Below are positions 1-5,322 of a stretch of 9,363 nucleotides of DNA, in pieces; within the stretch, counting starts at the first letter, position 1; every line of letters begins with the position of its first letter. Origin of the DNA: Selenomonadaceae bacterium (GTDB taxonomy: Bacteria; Bacillota; Negativicutes; Selenomonadales; Selenomonadaceae); contig JAEERZ010000073.1 in assembly GCA_016286075.1 (NCBI GenBank), positions 1 to 9,363 of the forward strand, read 5' to 3'. Position numbers and translations under genes: made by a program. The notes below the pieces were generated by a model that was given only the letters and a program-made list of their open reading frames with translations, was not told the DNA's origin and did no database searches.

Positions 1-931
1 CGGTGAACGAGCCGGAGACGCCGATGTTCTGCGGGCAGACCTTCGCGCAGTAATTGCAGGTGGTGCAGGGAATGATCGGGATTTTCGCCAGCGCTTCCCT
101 CGCTTTTTCGATGGTTTCTTCCTGCGACGGCGTCAGCTTCTTGAAATCCTTCATATACGAAAGATTGTCCTCCATCTGCTCGACGCTGGACATGCCGGAA
201 AGTACCGTAACCAGCCCGTCGAGGTTCGCGGCGAACCGCACCGCCCACGACGCGCAGGACGACTCCGGCTCCGCCGCCTGCAGGATTTTCTTCACGCTTT
301 CCGGCGGATTCGCCAGCATCCCGCCCTTGACCGGCTCCATGATGATGACGGGCTTATCGTATTTCCGCGCCGTTTCGTAACAGGCCCGGGACTGGATGGC
401 GGGGTTCTCCCAGTCGCCGTAATTGATCTGGAGCTGCACGAATTCCATTTCCGGGTGCGCTTTCAGGATTTCCTCCAATTCCTCCGGCGTGGAATGGAAC
501 GAGAAGCCGACATGACGGATCTTGCCCTCCTTCTTCTTTTCCTGCACGAAGGACCACATGTCGAAGTCGTCAAAGAACTTCGTGCGGCTCTCGCCAAGGT
601 TGTGCAGCAGATAAAAGTCGAAATAGCCCGCCCCTGTCTGCTTCAGCGAAGTCTCGAACTGCGCGACGGCGTCCGCCCGCGTCTTGCAGTTGATCCATGC
701 CGCGTTTTTCGTGGCAAGCTGGAATTTCTCCCGCGGATAGCGTTCGACGAGAGCCTGCCGGATGGCGTCCTCGCTGCCCGGATAGGCCCACGCCGTATCA
801 AAGTAAGTGAAGCCCGCCGCCAGGAACTTGTCCACCATGACCTTCACCTGCTCCACGTCGATGATGCCGTCCTTCTGCGGCAGCCGCATCAGCCCGAATC
901 CTAACTTCCTGATGTTCTCTCCCAAGTACAT
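1..931 (-). CDS. Aldo/keto reductase with C-terminal 4Fe-4S motif (partial, 3' end outside window)
   Basis: NAD(P)H-type oxidoreductase of the aldo/keto reductase fold, of the subgroup carrying a ferredoxin-like cluster; the substrate cannot be read from sequence. The 310 visible residues open with KLGFGLMRLP. They hold the classic catalytic tetrad: Asp45 and Tyr50 in YFDTAWAYPG, Lys75 in LATKN, and His110 in FYLLHN. Near the edge is CTTCNYCAKVCP (Cys289, 292, 295, 299), a CX2CX2CX3CP pattern that binds one 4Fe-4S cluster. Relatives usually run to about 370-390 residues, so some 60-80 C-terminal residues are probably missing. No signal peptide is seen, so the protein is likely cytoplasmic. 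It follows the MBL-fold gene after 35 bases and has no promoter of its own, so it is probably co-transcribed. I chose ATG 931 because GGGAGGG lies 6 bases upstream. ATG 967, overlapping the upstream stop as TAATG, and ATG 958 are in frame but have poorer ribosome binding sites. Confidence 0.93.
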   Translation of the reverse strand, partial: MYLGENIRKLGFGLMRLPQKDGIIDVEQVKVMVDKFLAAGFTYFDTAWAYPGSEDAIRQALVERYPREKFQLATKNAAWINCKTRADAVAQFETSLKQTGAGYFDFYLLHNLGESRTKFFDDFDMWSFVQEKKKEGKIRHVGFSFHSTPEELEEILKAHPEMEFVQLQINYGDWENPAIQSRACYETARKYDKPVIIMEPVKGGMLANPPESVKKILQAAEPESSCASWAVRFAANLDGLVTVLSGMSSVEQMEDNLSYMKDFKKLTPSQEETIEKAREALAKIPIIPCTTCNYCAKVCPQNIGVSGSFT

Positions 932-937
932 GAAATT

Positions 938-944
938 CCCTCCC
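938..944 (-). promoter_or_regulatory. Ribosome binding site of the aldo/keto reductase gene
   Basis: On the minus strand this reads GGGAGGG followed by AATTTC and the ATG at 931. The match and 6-base spacing decide the start over the two in-frame upstream ATG codons at 958 and 967. Confidence 0.6.
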
Positions 945-966
945 GTTCTTCCATTCATCTGCGTCA

Positions 967-2085
967 TTACCTCATCTTTTCCCACCAGCGGGAAAAGGTC
1001 TGCCCCTTTTCTCCAATACGGACTTTCTCGCCGATCATCGGCGTCAGCCATTCGTAGGGCTTGCCCGCGCTGTACTTCGCCATTTCGAGATACGGCTCCT
1101 TCCACGTATGCAGCGCCAGCGCGAATTTCCCGTTGTGCGAGGTCACGACCTGACGCGCGCCCACGTCCTGGGACGCCTGCGCCGTTTCCTGCGGCAGCAG
1201 GTGGATCCTGTGCCAGCTTTCATTGTACTGGCCGTTCTCCATGACCGCAAGGTCGAAGCCGCCGAAGCGTTTCCCGATGGCGGCAAAATGCGCGCCATAG
1301 CCGCCGTCGCCGCTGAAAAACACCTTCCGTTTCGGCGTCGTGAAGGCGAAACCGCACCACTCGGTAGGGTTCTGCGTCAAAAAACGCCCGGAGAAGTGCT
1401 GGGACGGCAGGATATGCACCATGAAATCCTTTGACAGCGGGATTTCCGCGTCCCAATCCTCCTCGTGCAAAACCGCCGAAGCGAAGCCCCACTGCTCAAA
1501 ATATTCGCCGACGCCCAGCGGGCAGACGATGTGCCGCACCTTCGGACGCAGCGCCATGACGCTGGCGTAGTCGAGATGATCCCAATGGTCGTGGGTTATA
1601 GCCAGCACGTCAACTTCGGAAAAATCCTCCGCCGTATAGATATTGCTGCCGGGAAAGGCGCGGTTCACGAAAAAGACGGGCGAGCCGTAATCCGAGAACA
1701 CGGGGTCGATCAGCACACGCCAACCGCCAAGCTGCATATAGTACGACGAATGGCCGAGCCAGACCAGGACGTCCTCGTCCCGGGAAAGCGACGCGATCTC
1801 CGTCTTTTTCGACAGCATCGGCTGCTCCGGCGTCAGCCCTTTGCTGTCCCGCGTCAGGAATTTTATCGTGGCGGCGAGACGGCTTTCGTTCTTCGCCATG
1901 ACCTCCACAGGCTCGAGGCACTGGAACTTCCCGTTCACGAAATGGGGCGACGCCTGTATCCGCGCCAGCCGCGCACCGGAGGGCAGACGCCCGAACTTCG
2001 GCTGGCTGGTGAACCAGACGCCGCCGCCCGCCGCGAGACCGACAGCGCCCAAAAGCCCGAAAAGAAACGTTCTTCGCTCCATCAT
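967..2085 (-). CDS. MBL-fold metal-dependent hydrolase with Tat-type signal (UlaG/NAPE-PLD-like)
   Basis: Metallo-beta-lactamase-fold hydrolase of the UlaG/RomA/NAPE-PLD-like group, probably with a dinuclear metal site; the substrate is unknown. Numbering from the first Met of 372 residues, the metal ligands are visible: H165-D-H167-W-D169-H170 (THDHWDH), His230 in PSQHFSG, Asp260 in FFSGDGG and His317 in VTSHNGK. LGHSSYYMQLGGWRVLIDP (110-128) is the strand just ahead of the metal site and is typical of this group. The N-terminus MMERRTFLFGLLGAVGLAAGG has twin Arg at 4-5 followed by T-F-L and a hydrophobic stretch, which fits a Tat signal or an N-terminal anchor, so the enzyme likely acts outside the cytoplasmic membrane. 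Adjacent ATG codons lie at 2085 and 2082; AGGAG at 2089-2093 is better spaced (6 bases) for 2082. It lies downstream of uvrA and upstream of the aldo/keto reductase in the same direction. The family call is firm; Tat export is inferred. Confidence 0.93.
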   Translation of the reverse strand: MMERRTFLFGLLGAVGLAAGGGVWFTSQPKFGRLPSGARLARIQASPHFVNGKFQCLEPVEVMAKNESRLAATIKFLTRDSKGLTPEQPMLSKKTEIASLSRDEDVLVWLGHSSYYMQLGGWRVLIDPVFSDYGSPVFFVNRAFPGSNIYTAEDFSEVDVLAITHDHWDHLDYASVMALRPKVRHIVCPLGVGEYFEQWGFASAVLHEEDWDAEIPLSKDFMVHILPSQHFSGRFLTQNPTEWCGFAFTTPKRKVFFSGDGGYGAHFAAIGKRFGGFDLAVMENGQYNESWHRIHLLPQETAQASQDVGARQVVTSHNGKFALALHTWKEPYLEMAKYSAGKPYEWLTPMIGEKVRIGEKGQTFSRWWEKMR

Positions 2086-2116
2086 CCACTCCTGAAATCC
2101 ATGATAAGAATCGGCA

Positions 2117-2157
2117 GGAGAGCCTGCGTTTCGTACGACAGGCTCTCTTGTTTTTTT
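2117..2157 (+). terminator. Terminator-like hairpin reading on the plus strand
   Basis: A perfect 9-bp stem (GAGAGCCTG 2118-2126 with CAGGCTCTC 2139-2147; 12-base loop) is followed by TTGTTTTTTT (2148-2157). This is an intrinsic terminator by form, but only for plus-strand transcription, and no plus-strand gene lies upstream. For the minus-strand uvrA-to-MBL transcript the A-tract precedes the stem and no U-tract follows, so it should not stop that transcript. It could end antisense RNA or act as a processing hairpin. Confidence 0.45.
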
Positions 2158-2210
2158 CAGCCGATTGGAATCAATTCATATTGTTTGCTGCTCATCTTGC
2201 GTTCCTTCAT
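2157..2210 (-). pseudogene. 17-codon ORF overlapping the uvrA stop; C-terminal remnant of a duplicated gene
   Basis: The reading frame MKERKMSSKQYELIPIG starts at ATG 2210, which overlaps the uvrA TGA as ATGA, and ends at TGA 2157-2159. It matches the last 17 residues of the broken Tat-signal gene upstream of uvrA (MKELRMGSDPYELITIN) at about 10 of 17 positions, with identical length to the stop codon. Upstream of the ATG this frame runs into unrelated sequence inside uvrA. The simplest reading is that it is the leftover 3' end of a second copy of that gene. The ATGA overlap would allow it to be translated by coupling, so a functional micropeptide cannot be ruled out. I do not recognise the parent family. 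Confidence 0.4.
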
Positions 2211-2218
2211 GGCCGGGA
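2157..2218 (-). repeat. 62-bp imperfect direct repeat, copy downstream of uvrA
   Basis: By eye this matches 4813-4874 at 52 of 62 positions with no gaps and in the same orientation. Together the copies bracket the uvrA gene. This copy covers the last codons of uvrA, the 17-codon ORF and its stop. Similarity ends sharply at the stop codon on one side and just past GGCCGGGA on the other. Confidence 0.75.
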
Positions 2219-4741
2219 CCCGCGCAGATATTTTCCGGTCACGCTGCCTTTTGCGGCGGCGATTTCCTCCGGCGTGCCGCAGGCGACGATCCGTCCGCCC
2301 GCTTCGCCGCCGCCCGGTCCCATGTCGATGATATAGTCGCTGTTTTTTATGACGTCCAGATCGTGCTCGATGACGACGACGGTGGCGCCGGCCTCCACCA
2401 GCTTGTGGAACACATCGAGAAGCACCTGCACGTCAAGGGGGTGCAACCCGATGGTGGGCTCGTCGAAAACGAAGACCGCGTCCTGCTGCGTTTTCCCCAT
2501 CTCGGCGGCCAGTTTCAGCCGCTGGGCCTCGCCGCCGGAAAGCGCGGGCGTGTCCTCGCCGAGGGTCAGATAGCCGAGCCCCAGCCCATCCAATACGGCG
2601 AGCTTGTTGTAAATCTTTTTCGAGGCGGCGAAAAGGGGCATCGCCTCCCGGACGGTCATTCGCATGAGCTCGGGGAGCGTGTAGGAATTCTCTGATTTTT
2701 TCGGCGTCCAGCGAATCCTTTCCGCGTCTTTGCCGTAGCGCGCGCCGCGGCAGTCTGGGCAGGAGATTGTCACGTCCGGCAGGAATTGCACGTCGAGGGA
2801 AATCTGCCCCGTGCCGTCGCAGGTCGGGCAGCGCAGCTTCCCCGTGTTGTAGGAAAATGCCCCCGCGCCGAGCTTTTGCGCCTTGGCTTCCTTCGTCGCG
2901 GCGAACAGCTTTCGGAGGTCGTCCAGCACGCCGCTGTATGTCGCCAGCGTGGAGCGGATATTGACGCCGATGGGCGTCGCGTCGATGAGGTTTGCGCGGG
3001 AAATTCCCTCCGCCTCCACCTTCCTGATATGGGGCGGCGGCGTCTTCCCTTCGATTTGCGCTTGCAGAGCGGGAATCAGGCTTTCCAGCACCATCGTAGT
3101 CTTGCCGGAGCCGGACACGCCCGTCACGGCGGTCAGCCGCCCCTTCGGGATCTCCACGGAAAGGCCGCGCACCGTGTGGAGGGGCGACGTTTTTAGTCGA
3201 ATCCGCCCGTTGGCGAAGAGGTCTTTTTTTCCGACGCGCTCCCGCAGGATTTTCGCCTTCCCCGTGAGGAACGGCGCAATCTTCGACGCCTTGTTTTTCT
3301 CGATTTCCGCGACGCTGCCCCGGGCAATGACCGTGCCGCCCTCGCTGCCCGCCAGCGGTCCCATCTCGATCATGTGGTCCGCGTGCCTCAGCACCTGCAC
3401 GTCGTGATCCACCAGCACCACCGTGTTGCCGTCGGCAATCAGACTGTCCATCACGTTCAGCAGCCCTTCGAGATTCGATGGGTGCAGGCCGATGCTGGGC
3501 TCGTCCAGCACATAGAGCACGCCCGTCGTCTCATTCCGCACCGCCCGCGCCAACTGCACCCGCTGACGTTCTCCGTTGGAAAGGGTGCTGCTGGCCCGGT
3601 CGAGGGAGAGATAGCCGAGGCCGAGGTCTTTCAGCCGCTTCGCGTTATCTAAAAACGATTGGATGATATTATTCGCCATCGGACGCAGCTCTTCCGGCAG
3701 CGTTTCCGGCACGGACTTCACCCACGGGATCAGCGCGTCGAGAGTCATGGCCGTGGCCTCGGCGAGATTTTTCCCCGCCAATATGGATTTTCTCACGATC
3801 TCCGAGAGCCGCGTGCCGCGGCAGTCCGGGCAGACGCCGACGCGAAGGAATTTTTCCACCCGCTTCATGCCCTTCTCGTCCTTTACGTGGGAAAGGGCGT
3901 TTTCCACCGTGTAGATGGCGTTGAAGTAGGTGAAGTCCATCTCGCCTGCCGCGCCCGTTTTCTGGACCTGGTACACCATGTGATGCTTGATTGCGGGTCC
4001 GTGGAACACGATCTCGCGCTCCTTCTTCGTCAGCTCGCGAAAGGGTACGTCAGTCCGCACGCCGAGGTCCCGGGCGATGTCCTTCATCAGCGACCACATC
4101 AAGGTCTGCCATGGCAGCACCGCGCCCTCGTCAATGGAAAGGGATTCGTCAGGCACCAGCGTAGACTCGTCCACGACTCGATGGACACCCGTGCCGCCGC
4201 AAGTCGGGCAGGCGCCGTCGGAATTGAAGGCCATCGCTTCGGCGCCGGGGCCGTAAAATTCCTCGCCGCAAGTCTCGCAGCGCGTCGGCTGCATCAGCGC
4301 CACCGCCATGCTGGGCTTCGCCAGATGGCCGTTGGGACAGGGGTGGCTGCCGAGACGGGAGAAAAGGAGCCGCAGGCTGTTCAATAGCTCCGAGGCCGTG
4401 CCGAAAGTGCTGCGCACGCCCGGAACCCCCGGACGCTGCCGCAGGGCGAGGGCGGCGGGCACATGGCGCACCTCGTCCACGTCCGCTTTCCCCGCCTGGG
4501 AAATGCGCCGCCGCGTGTAAGTGGAAAGCGCCTCCATATAGCGGCGCGAGCCTTCGGCGTAGAGCGTGCCGATGGCCAGCGACGATTTGCCGGAGCCGGA
4601 CACCCCCGCGATGGCGGTGAGCTTTCCCAGCGGAATCTCCACGTCGATATTCTTCAGATTGTGCGCCCGCGCCCCGCGCACCGTGATATGCTGCGGCGCG
4701 GCGATGTTTTTCTTTTCGCGCTTAGCGTCCCGCGTACCCAT
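2207..4741 (-). CDS. uvrA: UvrA-family ABC ATPase, class II type (no UvrB-binding domain)
   Basis: DNA-damage-recognition ATPase of the UvrA family, 844 residues against about 940-950 for canonical UvrA. It has two ABC modules: Walker A GVSGSGKS (46-53) and GVSGSGKT (541-548), signatures LSNGERQR (387-394) and LSGGEAQR (734-741), and Walker B runs ending LDEPSIGLHP (412-421) and FDEPTIGLHP (759-768). Zinc cysteines are kept: C155/C158 with C178/C181, CPDCRGTRL (304-312), and C638/C641 with C661/C664 at the usual 19-residue gap. Between LLFSRLG (125-131) and C155 only some 24 residues remain where canonical UvrA has roughly 120, so the UvrB-binding domain is absent. That marks the UvrA2/class II group, linked in other bacteria to damage tolerance and resistance to DNA-binding drugs. 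It is cytoplasmic. The start at ATG 4741 has only a weak GGAAG site, and the gene lies 71 bases after the Tat remnant. The first signature has Asn389 where Gly is usual. It is unlikely to be the cell's main repair UvrA. Confidence 0.93.
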   Translation of the reverse strand: MGTRDAKREKKNIAAPQHITVRGARAHNLKNIDVEIPLGKLTAIAGVSGSGKSSLAIGTLYAEGSRRYMEALSTYTRRRISQAGKADVDEVRHVPAALALRQRPGVPGVRSTFGTASELLNSLRLLFSRLGSHPCPNGHLAKPSMAVALMQPTRCETCGEEFYGPGAEAMAFNSDGACPTCGGTGVHRVVDESTLVPDESLSIDEGAVLPWQTLMWSLMKDIARDLGVRTDVPFRELTKKEREIVFHGPAIKHHMVYQVQKTGAAGEMDFTYFNAIYTVENALSHVKDEKGMKRVEKFLRVGVCPDCRGTRLSEIVRKSILAGKNLAEATAMTLDALIPWVKSVPETLPEELRPMANNIIQSFLDNAKRLKDLGLGYLSLDRASSTLSNGERQRVQLARAVRNETTGVLYVLDEPSIGLHPSNLEGLLNVMDSLIADGNTVVLVDHDVQVLRHADHMIEMGPLAGSEGGTVIARGSVAEIEKNKASKIAPFLTGKAKILRERVGKKDLFANGRIRLKTSPLHTVRGLSVEIPKGRLTAVTGVSGSGKTTMVLESLIPALQAQIEGKTPPPHIRKVEAEGISRANLIDATPIGVNIRSTLATYSGVLDDLRKLFAATKEAKAQKLGAGAFSYNTGKLRCPTCDGTGQISLDVQFLPDVTISCPDCRGARYGKDAERIRWTPKKSENSYTLPELMRMTVREAMPLFAASKKIYNKLAVLDGLGLGYLTLGEDTPALSGGEAQRLKLAAEMGKTQQDAVFVFDEPTIGLHPLDVQVLLDVFHKLVEAGATVVVIEHDLDVIKNSDYIIDMGPGGGEAGGRIVACGTPEEIAAAKGSVTGKYLRGSRP

Positions 4742-4812
4742 GAAAATCCACTTCCGTTCTGTCGATGTTGAGATACGGTTTCTTCCGGGGATGCGTGCGG
4801 CAGGCTTTCCGT

Positions 4813-4874
4813 TCAGTTGATTGTAATCAATTCATATGGATCGCTGCCCATCCTGAGTTCCTTCATGGCCGAGA
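4813..4874 (-). repeat. 62-bp imperfect direct repeat, copy upstream of uvrA
   Basis: This is the partner of 2157-2218 (52/62 matching, ungapped, same orientation). It covers the last 17 codons and stop of the broken Tat-signal gene plus about 8 bases before them. In this copy the reading frame continues naturally upstream (QLSAMKELRMG), which suggests it is the original context and the copy beyond uvrA is the duplicate or leftover. Confidence 0.75.
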
Positions 4875-5057
4875 GCTGACGAAGCCCCTTGCGGCTCTCG
4901 ATGCGCTCGATCAGGTCGTTCTTGCGCGCGTCGCCGAAGTTGTAAACCATATCGACGGACGCCTTGCCGCTGTCCGCCATCAGCTCCATGAACAGCTCGC
5001 CCCCGCGATCGTCAGCCACACCTTTTTCACGAAATCACGTCTCGAAATATCCGCCAC
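4813..5057 (-). pseudogene. Disrupted small gene: Tat signal start and C-terminal fragment in different frames
   Basis: Two minus-strand frames together look like one damaged gene. The first starts at GTG 5057, 8 bases after AGGGAG (5066-5071), and reads MADISRRDFVKKVWLTIAGA. This has a textbook Tat motif, SRRDFVKK, but the frame hits TGA at 4980-4982 after 25 codons. The second frame is open from GTG 5019 to TGA 4813. It reads through FMELMADSGKASVDMVYNFG and ends MKELRMGSDPYELITIN. One extra base in the G5 run at 5000-5004 would fuse the frames into an about 80-residue protein. However, the hydrophobic part of the signal is short and no AxA cleavage site is seen, so an internal deletion is more likely than a lone frameshift. 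It is the promoter-proximal gene of the uvrA unit. I do not recognise the family of the C-terminal part. An annotation of 4813-5019 alone as a 68-residue hypothetical protein would also be possible. Confidence 0.55.
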
Positions 5058-5095
5058 ATCAAATTCTCCCTTTGCCTGTATGCTTTATGTTTCCT

Positions 5096-5124
5096 ATTTT
5101 CTCCGCAAATCCCGATTTTGTCAA
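5096..5124 (-). promoter_or_regulatory. Sigma70-type promoter for the Tat-remnant/uvrA/MBL/AKR unit
   Basis: On the minus strand a perfect -35 TTGACA (5119-5124) is followed after 17 bases by GAAAAT (5096-5101; 4 of 6 to TATAAT). Transcription would start near 5088, about 30 bases before the GTG at 5057 with its AGGGAG site. It is the only good promoter I see ahead of the minus-strand unit running to position 1. Confidence 0.6.
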
Positions 5125-5250
5125 TCTATGGGGGCTCTGCAAGGAAATGACAATCGGTTAATTCGAGGTCATGCCGGGGACTCATTCGGCTTTTCCATGT
5201 CCGCATACTATGAATAAGCTGCTTTTCTCAAGTGCGGTATTTATACCGAT

Positions 5251-5290
5251 TGCAAAAAAGCTGCAAGCGACAAGGCTTGCAGCTTTTGCA
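5251..5290 (-). terminator. Rho-independent terminator of the chemoreceptor gene
   Basis: A perfect 13-bp stem (5256-5268 with 5275-5287, core AAGCTGCAAGC/GCTTGCAGCTT) has a 6-base loop. On the minus strand the stem ends in TTTTTT. It lies 33 bases past the chemoreceptor stop codon at 5323. Four T also follow the stem on the plus strand, so weak bidirectional activity is possible. Confidence 0.88.
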
Positions 5291-5322
5291 TGGGAAGGGG
5301 ATTTTTTCGGAAAGCTTTCCAA

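Noticed and set aside
2157..4874. Insertion sequence or composite transposon around uvrA
   Set aside because: Direct repeats are present, but there is no transposase, no terminal inverted repeats and no short target duplication; the repeats are coding remnants instead.
5309..5320. Perfect palindrome GGAAAGCTTTCC just after the chemoreceptor stop codon
   Set aside because: It has no loop and no T-run in the transcribed direction, and a far better terminator follows; most likely chance.
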